Assembly: GCA_024699855.1 (NCBI GenBank)
Contig: JAMPIQ010000003.1
Location: forward strand, 8,742,001-8,806,000
Source of the DNA: Aphelenchoides besseyi
Lineage: Eukaryota; Nematoda; Chromadorea; Rhabditida; Aphelenchoididae
Reading direction: 5' to 3'
DNA length: 64,000 nt
In this document: in pieces, positions 26,490 to 40,700 of the stretch
Layout: each line of letters begins with the position of its first letter
Position numbering within the stretch: position 1 is the first letter of the stretch
The notes under the pieces: model-generated
Told to the model about the DNA's origin: nothing
The model's database searches: none
Seen by the model: only the letters and a program-made list of their open reading frames with translations
Program-made: the position numbers and the translations under genes

Positions 26490-26858
26490 TCAGTAGAAAA
26501 CAAAATGCTTGGTTCTTATTTCTTGAGCCTCCGACCATTTTGTCTTCAGCGAATTTGCTAAATTGAAAGCAGACCACTGCGTTGGTTTGAAAGTAGAAAC
26601 CGAACTCGACGTTGCAATCTGATTGTTAGCCGGCAGTATGGAGTTGTTAATTGAGTAGAACGGGAGGTTTCCGGTAGAAACTTGTGGAACGTTTTCGTAC
26701 AGTTGAGGCATCTGTGTTGAGCGGAAAATTGAAGCGTTGGAGTTGAATTCTAAGAACGAAATAACATTTGATTGAAAGTCATTAGGCTGCTTACTTGGTT
26801 GAACAATTTTCGAATAGAAATCGGTGTATTGATCGGGCATCGGAGATTCGACAATCAT
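26490..26858 (-). CDS. Small protein, unknown (107 aa)
   Basis: Two exons (26795-26858 and 26490-26749) with a 45-base GT...AG intron encode 107 residues, from MIVESPMPDQYTDF to TKHFVFY. The intron lacks an in-frame stop, so reading through gives 122 residues. The protein is Ser/Asn/Gln-rich (NNSILPANNQIATSSSV) with a short helical-looking C-terminus (WSAFNLANSLKTKWSEAQE). There is no signal peptide or membrane span, and no family is recognised. A TATA box at 26955-26962 sits 97 bases upstream of the ATG, which is the main reason to accept it as a gene. It may be a low-complexity regulatory protein, but that is inference. Confidence 0.55.
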   Translation of the reverse strand: MIVESPMPDQYTDFYSKIVQPSKQPNDFQSNVISFLEFNSNASIFRSTQMPQLYENVPQVSTGNLPFYSINNSILPANNQIATSSSVSTFKPTQWSAFNLANSLKTKWSEAQEIRTKHFVFY

Positions 26859-26954
26859 TTTTGTTGCACAGGTCCCTTATTGCAGTAGACACTTCGTAGA
26901 ATCGTTGATACCACAGATTTTGCTTTCAATTGACTGCGAGAAGTGCAGACGGTC

Positions 26955-26962
26955 GTTTTATA
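26955..26962 (-). promoter_or_regulatory. TATA box of the 107-aa gene
   Basis: TATAAAAC on the minus strand, preceded by GGG. It lies 97 bases upstream of the ATG at 26858, a spacing like that of the other TATA-driven small genes in the window. Confidence 0.5.
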
Positions 26963-27804
26963 CCCACAGATCACCGGACAGTGAAATGTCATCCACTAGG
27001 AAATTCATTTCGATCACTTTCGAAAACGCCCATCTCCTCTATGGAATTCTTGTTGGGCGTGGTAACCGATCGGCCGACGATTTCCGTGCAGCAGCCAAAA
27101 GGACGTCCAACAAAGGACTGTAAATGTCTCGTCGATTTATATTCCAGCAACGTTTGTTCTCAAAAAATCAGTCGGTGATTTTCAATCTTGAAATAACTTC
27201 GACATTAGATCCCCATTGAACAGCTTAAATGTTGTTTTTGTTTATATATTTCGCGACGATATTACGGATCTTCAAATATCATCCAATTCATCTTCTCTTA
27301 CGGTAAGAATTTTTCGATGCTAGCTTCGAACAAAGTTTTTGCTAAAATGACTGATTAACCCGAAACTTTGCACTTTAACGAAAGACCACACACCGCGAAA
27401 CGATCGACTATCGACGACGAACTGCGCGTGTTTGAGGCATAGAACCGAGAGGAAAGTTCTTGCGACTTAAAGGCCCGGTTGAATTCGTCGAAAGGGCAAA
27501 CGACTTTCATATTTTAAACTGCGTAGAAGATTCAAGTTGGTGTCTTTGAAATCATCTGATTTACAACTTCGTGTTCAGATTTCTCAATTCAATGATGCAA
27601 TTTGAAGAACACTAATTGCACGTGGTTCTTGGTATGTTAGTTGTCAAAATCACGGTTGAATATCTTTTTGACGCTGAAAAACAAACAACCTGGATCATAC
27701 AAACGTTTCCAAAGCTTATAGTTTGGTACTCAGCGGGGTATCGATGTTTTTATTTGTCACATTTATGTTTGTTTATACATCAGTTACATTTCAAATAAGA
27801 GAAA
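26963..27804. other. Intergenic
   Basis: Short ORFs only, for example 27616-27798 on plus. It separates the 107-aa gene's promoter from the 3' end of the CHK-like gene. Nothing recognisable was found. Confidence 0.35.
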
Positions 27805-29330
27805 TCAACGTTGGTCAAATCGTTGAAGTTGGTATTTCTCCATCAATTTGACGGCATGTTGAGCGGCTTTCAGTGTTCTTGTGACCAGAACTTGCATTCG
27901 TGGCTCTTCGAGTCCAAGCAATTGATTGGTTTCTTTTATGAAAGGCATGAAAACCATTAACATAATTACTTGATGACATTGAGCTAATTCAAACAACTCG
28001 AATCCCTAGAACTCGAAGTGTACTTTGAAACACAAAAAACCAACTCACTTGTTTGTAACTGAACGGCGCTTTACTCCCGTTGTTCTTGTGCAGTCGACAA
28101 AGTTCGTCGTAATAGGTGCGGAACAAACCTTCAGCTTCGGCTTCTCGTATTTCAGCATCCATCGTGAGAACAACCAATCTTCCCAAGTCGAACAAAGCCG
28201 AACCTTAAGCCGTGATTAAGCGAAATGTTTCTTAAGTTTGTTTACCACAAAACACTAGTTGCCAATCGATTATCGTGGCTAAAGTATCAGTAACACCGCA
28301 TCCATCAGCTCGTGTGTAGAACATCAAATTGTTCGGTTGAAAATCTCCGTGACAAATCGTCGTTGCATCTTAATCGTCAAATTAAACTACAAACCTTACG
28401 ATCGTTGCTCACTGAATTCTTCCGGTCTTGAACGTAGGGAATAATAGCCAAACTCTTTGTTCAAAACGGGACTTAATTTGTCAATCAATGGTTTGAATTC
28501 TGAAAAAAGGTGGATGACTAGTACCTTTTAAACTTGCCAGGATAATCGTTGACAAGTTGCTGGAAGTATTTTGGAACGAACGTATCGAAAAGATCTGTAA
28601 GGAAAATAGACTTGTTCAAGGTGCTCCACCACTGTTTGCATTTTGGGTCACAAGCATAGAATTGCAAGTTTGCAACAGCACGTGCAATCGGTTGGCCTTG
28701 AGCAAAGGTTGAAGAACGAAAGAAGTTCAAGCCATCAGCTCGTCCAACAAAACTCTCCATGATAATCAATCCGTTGTTTCCGTCCGTTGGTTTGATTGGT
28801 TCCAAATAAAAAATCTCCGGAAGAGCAAAATTGCGAAAACCACGAAATTGATAATAAAACGAACACTCAGTATTGTGTGCTAAATCGAAACGATTTTGAA
28901 TAGTTCTTCACACGTTAAGTAGTTCTGTTTGCTAATAGTGCAAATGATATTCTGAACTGACCGTGAATCAAGTTGTCTTGTTGCCCCTAAAGACATAAGT
29001 GAATAGAAATGAATTCGTACAAACCTCTCCAAGAGCATTTAACGCCGGAACTTTAAGGATGCATTCATAGCGTTTCGTGTTCGAGAACTCGAAGATAACT
29101 TGGAAGACTTGAGAAAAAAAGCCTTTACCTTTGGAGATTATATCACCAGTTAAATTCACTACTCGAGAGTCTCCTTTCGCATTTCGGAAAGGCGAACATG
29201 AGTCTTCGAGAAGCCTCAGAATCCTTCCAAATGTAAGTCCGGAAGTTGAGAACAACAACGATTCGTCCAAATCAACGAGTTTACTCTTAATTGACATCGA
29301 TTGAATTCCGCATTGCAAGTTGTCCAACAT
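27805..29330 (-). CDS. CHK-kinase-like (DUF1679) protein
   Basis: Member of the CHK-like/EcKL small-molecule kinase family, large in nematodes and thought to phosphorylate small molecules, with a protein-kinase-like fold. Seven exons fit in phase: 29021-29330, 28962-28986, 28538-28905, 28413-28499, 28246-28368, 28049-28203 and 27805-28005, giving 422 residues, the usual family size. Visible motifs are DIISKGKGFFSQVF (nucleotide-loop side), ECILKVP (the ATP-anchoring Lys), HNTECSFY, the catalytic HGDFQPNN at about residues 270-277 and the metal-binding IIDWQ at about 296-300, then LFDLGRLVVL. Intron 28500-28537 must use a GC donor (GCAAGT): the nearby GT (after AAAAG) gives an in-frame stop, while the GC site keeps phase. 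Exon 1 ends at a weak donor (GTACGA), chosen only because it keeps phase with the 25-base exon 2. An in-frame alternative start is at 29297. Confidence 0.85.
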
Positions 29331-30389
29331 TTTGACGATCACTACAAATGTTTTCTGATTACATTCCCGTGTGAAACTGAAGGTACAATAAAAGTTCAAT
29401 GTTTCGCACTAAATGGATTAAACGACTTCGATTCGATGAAGTCATCGATTGGAACGTTCAAATCGAAGTGTTTAGAGAACGTAACGTTAATTTCACTTAT
29501 AAAAGTTACAATAACAAGACTTGCTTGCAACCTTGAAAATCTGGTCCCCGTCAATTATCTTCATTGTAAAAGTTCGATTTTGGTTGCAAATAGAATTGAG
29601 ATCAAAAAGAATCGGGAATCAAAAGCGCGAACTCCAAAATTCGCACGATCAAAAATAATGGATGTGAGTTCAACCGAATCGCTTTTATACTCATTGCTTT
29701 CACTCAATCGGTATTTTGTGTTGACCAAATGTGTCGATCAGAAGCGTTCGGTGAAATGCTCAGTTGAACTCATTCCACTTAGACGTCTGATTGTAAGAAG
29801 CACAATTGGCACGTTAATCACCATCGTCTTGTTCCGCATTCCTTTTTCAATTTACAAACAAATCGTCGTGGGTGGTCCATCGGTTATTCCAATAAGAAGT
29901 CTATTTGCCTATTATCCCTCATGTTAAGTGAGTAAACATTCGGAGAACTTAAACGCAATGTCAATGAACAAATACAACGGTTATATTCGTCGATGTAGGA
30001 TTGCATTCAACTTCTTCTCGAGCAATTGATCAGATAGTTAATGATCGAACAGATTTTCAAGTTGCTTTAACTCGAAGTCCTTTCGAATTGCTTCAATCTT
30101 TTTGATCTTATAGTGATAAAATCTTCGACTGCAGCTGCAAAAACTGTAAGCAGATAAAATGAAAAGACTGCAGTAAATTCAATTTCTATTTGTACTAAAT
30201 CTTCTTAGTTGTTTCAGAAATTAAAGACAAAGCAATAACGAAGAAGATAGAAGCTTTTAGATCTACGAGATTACTGTGAACTTGAGTTCAGAAAATCGCA
30301 CGCGAAATTGTTTTGATTTCGAGTTCAATTGAGAAACCTCATTATATTCTGAACTTTAAATATTAAACTGCTGCAGTGTGAATCAGCTA
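29331..30389. other. Intergenic, CHK-like gene upstream region
   Basis: A 208-codon plus-strand frame (29301-29927) runs through most of it. It overlaps the CHK-like 5' exon antisense, shows no known family and is probably incidental. The right part up to the mariner TIR has no coding signal. Confidence 0.35.
29682..29689 (-). promoter_or_regulatory. TATA-like motif, perhaps for the CHK-like gene
   Basis: TATAAAAG on the minus strand, about 350 bases upstream of the chosen CHK start. If it is used, the transcript would have a long leader or be trimmed by trans-splicing. The distance makes the link weak. Confidence 0.3.
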
Positions 30390-31702
30390 TTAGGGTGGGG
30401 AGAAAGTTTTCGGACAGTTGCATTATGCCAAAAGACAAAATTTTTGTTCCAAAAATGTCAATTGTTGTCCAATTTTTTGTTTTTGTTGGAGGATTAATGT
30501 CTTAATTAATTGAAGATCAGGGTTAAGTATTTAATCTTCAAAATAATCGCCATTAGATGCTACAACCACTTCCCAACGATCAATCAAGTTCAGGATGCCG
30601 CGCCTGTAGAAATCGCTAGTTTTTGAGTTGAAAAACTGTTAGATTGCTATTTGAATTTCGTCAATTGTATCAAACGAACGATCACGCAAAAAATGTTCCA
30701 TTGATCGAAAGAGATGATAGTCACTAGGTGCGATATCCGGACTGTACGGTGGATGCGGAATCAGTTCCCAATTCAGTTCTTGAATTTTCTTTTGAGTGAT
30801 TTGAGCAATGTGTGGCCGAGCATTGTCGTGATGTAAGAGGACGGGAGATTCACGATCGAGAAGTGCGAGATTCAGTCGTTCCAGTTGTTCACAATAGCGT
30901 TCCGCGCGTTTATTGTATGCCCTTGTTCCAAGCATTCCCAATAGTAAACTCCATGAATGCTCCAGAAAACTGATATCATAACCTGAGTACAAGTTTTGAA
31001 CAAAAAGATAATGTGCAACTCACTTTCTTTTGTCGAAAATCGCGAACTGGAATTTTATCAGCTGCTTGCCCTTCACTTAACCACTGATGGCCGCGAAATG
31101 GATTACGTAAAGCAACCCATTTCTCGTCCATTGTGATCAAGTTATCCAAAAACGAAGAGCGTGCTTGTCGACGGAGTAGTTGTTGAGCAATTTGAACACG
31201 CTTCTCTTTTTGATTTGCCGTGAGCAAATGAGGAACCCAACGCGACAGTTTCCATACTTTTCCATGATCGTGGAGTACTTTGAGAACTGTTTTGTGATCA
31301 CAATTGAACTCGTAAGCAAGCATTCGCGAAGCCATTAATGGGCTCTCTTCAATTTTTTGAATAACGGCAGTTTTCGACAACTTTGGTGGTCGTCCTGTTC
31401 GTTTCTTGTCTTTGAATTCGGCTCCTTCTTCTCTGAATCGCTTAAACCAGTTTCCTGCTGTACTTCTTGTGACTGTCCCTTCTCCATAAGCAAGACAAAT
31501 TCGATGAACCGCGTTGCTGATTGACGAACCGTGTACGAACTCGTAATGGAGCAACAATCGAACTTGTTCGCGATTCAAATTCATTGCAAATTGACGATTT
31601 AACACTCACAAGCTTTAAACAACCAACAAAAACAAAAAATTGGACAAAAATTTTGGTCTTTTGGCATAATGCAACTGTCCGAAAACTTTCTCCCCACCCT
31701 AA
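30390..31702 (-). mobile_element. Complete mariner element (1313 bp)
   Basis: Terminal inverted repeats start TTAGGGTGGGGAGAAAG and are identical for the first 47 bases. They are flanked by TA on both sides (30388-30389 and 31703-31704). Size, TA target duplication and a single DD34D transposase make this a classic mariner. Similarity between the arms continues discontinuously for another 20-30 bases. The perfect TIRs suggest a fairly recent insertion. It lies between the CHK-like gene and a chemoreceptor. Confidence 0.95.
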
Positions 31703-34700
31703 TAATTCGTTTTCAAATGCTCAACTGCAGTTCAACGAAACGGCAATGCTAAATCACGTCATAGTTTACACTTTGTGCCTGTTTGCTTTAACAAAACAAA
31801 CTCTGTTACCTCACCGTAAGAAGCACCATAAATATCAAATTAAATTTAGTTACTAGGTTCTCAAGAACTAAAATTGGAGCAATCTAATTAACACATGATA
31901 TAAAAGTCCGACTATGTTTCACAATATCACAGTATTCATTCTTCATGATGGTAAAATGGCGTATGATCTCTTTGGTATATGAAATTGCAACGTCGTCTAT
32001 ATCCTTGATTTTAAATGGATTAGTTGTCTTCTTGTGCATTCATAAGCTCTCCGACTCGATACGTCCCTATCAAAAGTTTTTCATCTTCGCAGCAGTGATC
32101 GATTCAATCTACGCGTTCGCAACGGCGCTCATACAAACAGTAAGCTTGAATGTCCGTTCAAAATAATCAATACAATTGTAGATGTTAATTGATGAAGATA
32201 CAAAAATGATCTTGGTTATGCAATCTCCTTTTCTACCAGCAACAAATATGTCTGCTCGAATTTCAGCCGCAGTGTTAATCTTCTGTACTCATTTAATGCT
32301 GTGGAGTGTTTGCATTCAATTCGTGAACCGATTGAATGTTTTTTGTTGGCGCAGTTTTTACTCGACGCGCCAGATCGCCGGGTTCTCTGCTCTGTACTTA
32401 ATGTGGCCATTGGTTCATAGTATTTTTGTATTTCACGCTTACAATATACATGATGATCCAACGATCAATCTTCGGCTTTCAACCAACCCACTTTTTCTAG
32501 GTCGAAAAGTACCTGCGTATTCCGCCGCAGACACGGTTAGTTGATTGAAGAATATGATCTCACCAAAAATTTCCTTCTAGCAAAACGGTTTCGTGATTTT
32601 CATCCTAATCGAAGTGCTCCTTATCATAGGTTCAAATTATGTGATTATCTTTTATTGTAGCTATAAGATACACAAGAAGCTACGTGAAAATCACGACATT
32701 CTTCAACCGGAAACTATCAGAACACAAACTCGTCTTTCGCAAATCCTTACAACGCAGGTAAGAAGAGACCCAACTTGCCTTCATTCAGTTTTCAGGCTGT
32801 CATTCCATTTATTATTGTCATTTTTCCCATCGCCTTAGTTACGATTTTTCCGCTTTTCAACGTTCCTTTTACGAATCTGTATGTCTTTAAAGAAGCAACG
32901 GTCAATCTCATGCCAATGATCAATCCACTAGTCGTCCTGATTATGATCCCACGATTCCGAAAGTCCATTTTATTATTTACAGGGCGACGTTCTGTTTCCA
33001 CTATACAAGCAGTTACTGTGTCAGTAACATCGGCTAATCGTACTCGTCAAATGACAAATTTTATATAATAATTAACTCTTTGTTTCTCAATTCAATTTTA
33101 ATTTCTTTTTGCAGTTTTACAATACGAATCAAAAGCTTGCAATTTGATTAGCTAGACAAAAACATTGAACTCGACAAATGTGGAATCCGTAAACAAGTCA
33201 TTTAGATTAGTAGATTCTAATTGAGTACCTTGTGGTAGCAAAGTCCAATGGCGTGTAAAATTGTTCAAAGTTTGTTAACCTAAAACCTTTACTTTCAAAT
33301 TATGGATCTGCTGATAACTTAACTTTAAGAATAATCGTCGTAAAACAATATCAACTTGCTATTATTTGCCTTTAAGGTGTTTATACAACAGAAAAACCAA
33401 AGATTTAATTTAAAAACAAAGATTTTTTGATAATCTAACAATCCCTTTTAAAAAACAGAAGACTTTCAGTTGCCGTTGGATTATGGGTTGCTCTTATATG
33501 CGTAATCGTTTTGTGCTGATTATGAATGGTACGACGATGAAACTTATTGAGTGCCTCTATATAGGTGGCGGTTAGTCGAGCATAAAGCCAGCTGCTAACA
33601 TTCCTTGGCTGGCGTAAAGGACTAAAATTCAGAATGAATTCAATAATTCTTTTATACTTACTTTAAAATTCGCATTCTGGAGCTTTGCTTGAACCTCAAA
33701 TTTTGTTTTCGGAGTTTTCAAATAAGCTTTCGAGTTCTCCAAGACGTTAGTCTGCTGCATTGGAACTACCATATTCGGTGCGGTTTCATGGATAACATTT
33801 CGAAAGCCGGGAGAAAGTCGCTGAAGAAGAATTCCTTCGCGGTCAGACTTTGGAAGCTAAAACGACTCAATAAAAATTTATATTCACACTTACCTTTGCT
33901 TTCGGCTCCTCGGTCGACTCACATTGGCGTTTGGACATGTCGGGCTGCACTAGATTTTCGGACTTAGTGTCGACCTACTAGCTGTGGTTTATATACGGTT
34001 CTGGATCTGTCAGTTGAAACGCCCCAAATCAATCTTATCAACTATTAGGACTGCAAGGTCTGTTCGTTTGAATTTCTAGTTATCGTTTACAAAGACAAAA
34101 TTGCGTCACGAAGATCTCGCTAATCGGTTACATTTTTACCGCGAAGTATGATTCCGACCGCCGCGTCGATTATAGACGGTCGAGTTACACAACAATAGAA
34201 ATTAGCGTGGCAAATTCAAAAGGGGAGATCAGTGACAGTCAACTGAAAGAATACCCGACGGGAGTTCTTTTGACCGTTGTGTCCTGCAGCTAATTGCGTT
34301 CTTTTTCAAATCGCCGTCTTAGAATATCATGAAATTAGTCCACAAGTTCGTAATCATCTCCATTGAGATACCACGTTTGAATACGTTTTAAGCATAATCC
34401 ATAAACAAACTGAATTTACGAATGAGATTTTGTGCCTTAAAGATACAGTGCTCATCAATCTCCTGGAACTGAGTATTCGAGTAAAAATGATATTGTTCCT
34501 GTTTCTGAATGTCTCTTATGATTTTGTAAGATATGAGTTCGAAATGTCCGACAATCGATTTCTAAGTTCTTAGCAAAGACGAGCGTTACAGCAGATCGAG
34601 TTTTTCTCCTCGTTTCTTTGCGCACTCTTAATGCCCGTTTAGTTCTCTACTTTTGTTTTGATTTAAAAGTCAACTTGGTGATTTGACATGTTCGGTACAT

Positions 34701-37700
34701 TACATTTCACACAACTGGACCGCGTAATGTCCTGATACATTTGAAAGAAAACTCGAATCGGCGTTCTGTACACAAACTGGTCCGTTCATTTAACGATCCG
34801 AGTATGCTTGATGGTAATCTTTCAAATATCTTAATTGAACATGATAGCTGGTCAAGAAGACGTTTGCAACAGTAAACATTTAGTCGATTGTCATAGAAAA
34901 TGTTTTATTCGACCAAAAAGCTAAAGATCAGCAGTCATTTCTCAAAGTTAATTGCGTTTCGAAACACTTTTCTATGTACTCGAAAACTTGATGTTCGTAT
35001 TCGTTCAACTAATATATTTGACTTTCAAGACTTCTTCAAATGAATTCATATGAGCATCAGAAACAAAGTGTACTATTGATAAGCGAGCAGTTCCATCGCC
35101 TTCATTTACATCTGAACATAGGTGACTCAAGAGTCCCTACAAGTCGTCAGACAAATTTCATTGTTGTTTATTCGAGATTAAGAAAATAGAAACCGGTTTC
35201 TACAGGGTGTCTCAAAAAAAGGGCAATCGTGCTGTAACTTTTTAACCAGCCATTGTATGAAGATTCTGTAAAAAGAAACTAAGGTTGTTTTTGGCCGCGG
35301 AGTCGATTGGTCTAATTTTCTGCCGGATCGGACAAGTCCGCAGGCTGCTATGGACAATTTTGTACCTCCAAGCGAGTTTAACGCTGCGAGTTTTTGCATA
35401 AATTTACAAACGCTGCTTCCCATTCTTCATTTTTGTCTTCCTTTTTAAAAGCGCTGGCGGTATCAATAATCAAAGCGAGGCGAAAATGGCGTGACGTCGT
35501 TATGTCACTTGATGGATGGACTTGATTACAGATTATTTATAACAATTTAAGATTAAAGATTACAGTTTGTTAACAAGATGTTCAATATGGCCTCCGTGTT
35601 CCCGTACTACCAAAGCAATGCGCTTAAGAAACTCATTAACCCACAAATTGCACAATGGAATCTTATGCTCTAGTTCTTCCCATGCTTCCAAAATCCGGAT
35701 TGTCATGAGTGAATTGATAACGACTGACCGTCATAACGAAGACAAAAATGAAGAATGGGAAGCAGCGTTTGTAAATTTATGCAAAAACTCGCAGCGTTAA
35801 ACTCGCTTGGAAGTACAAAATTGTCCATAGCAGCCTGCGGACTTGTCCGATCCGGCAGAAAATTAGACCAATCGACTCCGCGGCCAAAAACAACCTTAGT
35901 TTCTTTTTACAGAATCTTCATAAAATAGCTGGTTAAAAAGTTACAGCACGATTGCCTTTTTTTTTGAGACACCCTGTAGAATGGATTCTCGTTCTTGCCC
36001 ACCTCATTTCCACCTCCGCGTTCGGTGTTCGATTCCTGTTGAGTGGACGAGTTGGTTGACTTGGGCTTCTTCTCGGCTTGAACATGTGGACTATCGTTGA
36101 TGTTCTCAACAGTCTAAAACACATTAAGAGCAGAATTGATTAATGACCTTCAAAACGAGCGATTTGATTGGTGCACCCTCGTTTCCGGTGACCATTTGAG
36201 TAATTTCATGCGCTTCTTTTCTTTTTTCGGTATCTAGAATTGAGTTGGAAATGCTTCTCTTGTTCTTAGAAGATACCAGTATCTTCACAAGTATGCAAGG
36301 ACTTGCTAAAACAAATCAGTTGAGACACTCGCCAGAAACCACAGACTCACTCTTTCGGATCAAGTTTGACAGACGGGAGACCTTCCATTGCCGAGTTATC
36401 TTCACTGTTGACCACAATCTCGCCGTCATCGAGCAATCCAACGGTTAGTTGCGAGAAGAAACGACAATTGGCAAGGGACGAGTCAAGGACTCCACTACGC
36501 ACGAGTTGCCAGAATCCGAAGAAAACGAGAATCTAAACAACATGTGAATTTAGAGACCGAGAAAGCAACCTCAATTGCAAGCAGAAGATAGAAGATGATC
36601 GCACCAAGAGGACTCAGAAATGACTCGTCGGATTGACCTGAAAAGAAGTGAGTTCGAATGAACAGAACAATATACTCCGGCGATTTAGGAATCTGCTCTC
36701 GAAGATTCAGCAAACGAAGACATTCGGTTCTATGGTTTTTTCCTCCATTAGACATCTTTTATTTTTAACGGTGTCTTCAAGAATTACATGGCTTCCAATC
36801 TTCTTATTAGAATCAAGATAGGCAATGTTATTTCTTGAATTCAAAGGAAGTTACTTCCAGTACTTCAAAGCTTTCAAGCGGACTACTAGATGTCCATAAC
36901 ATCGAATTAGCTATGCATTCTAAGTGTACCATAATTTGCATAGTCAAGAAACCTTGCATAAAAAAGTTGACTTCGGAGATCGATTTGCTCAGAATCATCA
37001 ATTGGACTTTTTCCTCCGACTCCGAAAGCCGTAGTCTTTTGCTCCTCTCCGCTTTCTTCTCGACATGAGCTCCGGTTGCTGGTCGGCTCTGATGTTGATC
37101 GGAGTCGTTGGTTTGATGGCCCCCGGTGCCGCTTCAGATCCATGCTACCAACAAGGACCCGCAAACAACACGTGAGTTTACAGTCGATGTTTACCTTCTG
37201 ATGCCCGTCTTTCAGGATTCTCAACGCGAACTGCAAGGACAAGGTGACTGTGGTCGTCAAGCAGCCACCGTTGAAAATGTTATTCACTTCCACGGCCACT
37301 GGTGCTGGTGTCATCGAAGAACCGTGAGTTTCAGACGCAACAATCAAATTTTGTTTTTACTTGTAGGTTTGAATTGATTATTGGAAACTGCAAGATACCT
37401 TTGGGGTTCTCACAAGGACAATTTGGGGCCAATCTTTACCTCGGTTCGTGCTATTCTTTTTCGTTTTTACAACAAATGTAGGAACCGATCCAATGAAATT
37501 GCCAGTTGATGCAGACGTTGATAAACAAGGAGTCACGTTCTCATACGGTGGCAGTCAAAAAAGTTACTCCTGTGGTGCTTTGAGTGTCTTCGCTGGTGAT
37601 CAACAGAGCAAGCAAACTGCTACAATCGAAATCAAACCCAAGAACAGCAGTCCCAAAGGTCTCGAGAAGTTGAAACTGACGATCGTGAGTTTTGAGCGAT

Positions 37701-40700
37701 GAACTGCTAGTGTATTTTCGATACTTTCAGGATGCACCAGTCTTGCCCGCGGAAAAGGACGACGATATGGATATCAAAACCATTGTGGCAATTGTTGTTG
37801 GCTGTGTATGCGGTGTACTTTGCTTCTCGAGTTCACTTAGCGGCTCAAGCTACGGATCTTTTCACTTCTATCGCAAACACAAGGAGCACAAGGAACTTGA
37901 AAAGCAAAAGAACACGAAGAAACAAGCACCCTCCGTCAATCCATCAATATCCAAAATCAACCAAAGCAATGCGACCGCAATGACAACTCAACATCCGTAT
38001 ACCGATCACTTACCACTAAACGATGGATTTTTTACAAAGGTCAATTTCTACGTACAACTGATTACATTGATTTTAGGGCACGAAAAAAGCGATTCCACAG
38101 AACACGGAGTTTTCGCACACGCATATGGGTTTGAAGAAGGCAGAGAAAGTCGAAAAACCAGCAGAATCTGACCATGAGCCGTATCAACCTCTTCCAGAAC
38201 TTCGTACTGCCCGTCCTCTTGATCCAACTACTCCACAACTCGCTACTCCAAAACCGTCGGATACTCAACAAACGGCTCAACTCGCGACTCCAAAACCATC
38301 GAATACGAATCAACAATCGCCGGCTCCTGTTGAAAAGGTGAGTTGAACCGATAAATGAAGATCCAATCTTTTCAGAAAGTGGAAGAAGCGGCTAACAAGA
38401 ACAAGTTGAAGGACTCGGATTTTTATGTTGTAAGTTGACTCTGTGTTGTGGTTAACACAAGTTTAGTTTGGCCAAGATGAAAGCAAAGACGAGGACGAGA
38501 AAAAGGACAATAAGAAGAAACGACTGGTAAACTCGTTGATTTGTTCCTTCAACTTCTGTTTTCAGACAGTTGATCGTACACAAGACGACAAGGCTTAACG
38601 GGACTTTTTCTTGGTTCCCTTTTTCTTTTTACGATTTGCGAGGGTAAATAAAAGGAACATTGGTTCAATTCCCATCTTTGTTTTTGCTTTAAAGACAATA
38701 CGTCAGTCAACTGAACATCACGTGTTCGGAAGAGAGAACCAGAGAAGCAGAAGTTGACTCGCCGATTGCTTTGACCCATCGGTTTTGTTGCTCACCAGTT
38801 TACTCTTACTCTCAGTTCCGCTGCACATTGGCAAGGATTTTAAAATCCAACAAGGTACTTAAGAGTTCCGAACCATTTCGATGTGTTCGGAATCTCAAAT
38901 TTTTGGTTCAGTTCTTGGGGATATCCGAGAACAAAAACTCAATAACCCAAAAGACTTTTGAAGAACACTTGATGACTGTAATTGTAAGATTTTAGAGTAA
39001 TAGAAAACAATTTGAGATGCTATTAATGCTATTTTGCTGAATGAGTGAACTTACAGAGCCAAGAACTTCAATGTCAGTCTTGTAGCTAGTTTCTGGTCAT
39101 TAATCGTTGTGTTCTCGTCGCAGTTTGCATCACTTCTGTTATGAAAACAATTTTCGAATGGAAATCAACGCAGAGTGCAAACGGAAATGCCCAAAAAACG
39201 TGCCACTTACAGTGCAATTTCGATGCGCTCAAATAAACTAAACGGTCAAGAAACAGTTCGCTTTTAGCTTCGTATCGATTACGCAATGTTTACTCGACCG
39301 TGCAAACCAAAAGAAACCATATGGTCGTTTCGCGAAGTTGTTTACCAGTGAGTAAATTTTGAGCAGAATCCAAAAGTACCGTAAAATCTTCCATCTCTCG
39401 TCATTTTGTTTACGTTTTCATTTGAATCAACGACCATATTTTTGATGTAAAATCAAGATGTTCCATCAACTCAAAAGGTAAACGAAGCGAAGAAACGATT
39501 CGGTAGAATTGAATTCCCGTTTTTGAGTTACCGCAAGTTCTTACCATTCCAGCGGATTGGTTTTCGCTCGAATAAGAATCTTGAATGAAATTTTGAACTG
39601 GAAATCATTTCGCTCTAAGGTTTGATTTGCAAGTTTGAAGGAAAATGGTTTAAATTCGACCGAAAGAAGACTGTTTCGTTTACGCATTTGACGTATTGCT
39701 TACGCAGTTGAAATGTTCTAAATAGCTTACGACTGTCATAACCATCTTGTGTCTTTTTGTACCAACACTAATTCCAAGAGATTGACTATTGAAGGTGGCA
39801 AAGATCAAAAGATGCTGTTGAAGTCTTTTCCGGATATAAAGTTAGCAATCCGAAGCGCATGAACATAAGCGGAAGTCGTAAACGATCGAGTTCTTTGGTC
39901 ATATTCTTCCGGTCGAGTGACTAAACAGCGGTGGCGAGGAAGTTTTTGAATTCTTTGTTCGACTGTACTTTTAATTACTGTAGGAAGCTTCCAGAAGATG
40001 TTTGTAGTCCAGCAGAATTGTTTCTTGTACCTTGTGAATAGGTCAACATAATCAGCTCTTGTTTATACAAGTTAATTGCTTTATTACTGTAAAAAAAGAA
40101 ATCTGATGAAAAGGCAAAGGTCAGTAACCTTGCGAGTCACAACGGTCTTCCGCGTGAATCGGATAATCTCAATGTCCTTTCTTTCAACTGCAATTACAAC
40201 CGTAGAGTGAGAATCTGCGACTTCTGAATTAGATCTTTTTTAATTAAAAGGCAAGAAAACAAGATTATCAGATACGTGTTGATATTAGGTTTTTGATGAT
40301 CGATAAACCTTCGTAATTTGAGATGTTTGTGTGACTAAACGAAAAAGTCGTGGAATGTTAATCTACGGGTCTTCTATGAAAGAATACTTTGTTCGATTAG
40401 CTTGCAAAATTGTTGGACAGCCGAAATGAAAACGCTGCGTCTGCATGATGCTTATTGAAGGGCTTATGATTATTCATTTTAGATGGTCGTGGGTAAAAAG
40501 CAAAAATGTAGTGCCGTTCTTCGAATACCCGACGTCGAGGAATTTCCGAAAATTACAGGTCTTTGATTACTCTTATATATGTTGCCACCAGCTTTGTTTA
40601 ATGACAAGTTACGTGGAATTCACGTCGACGTGGCTGAGAATGTAGTTTTGAATTGCACGGTTGACACGTGAAACGTTTGTGTGTTTGCTTAATCACTTTG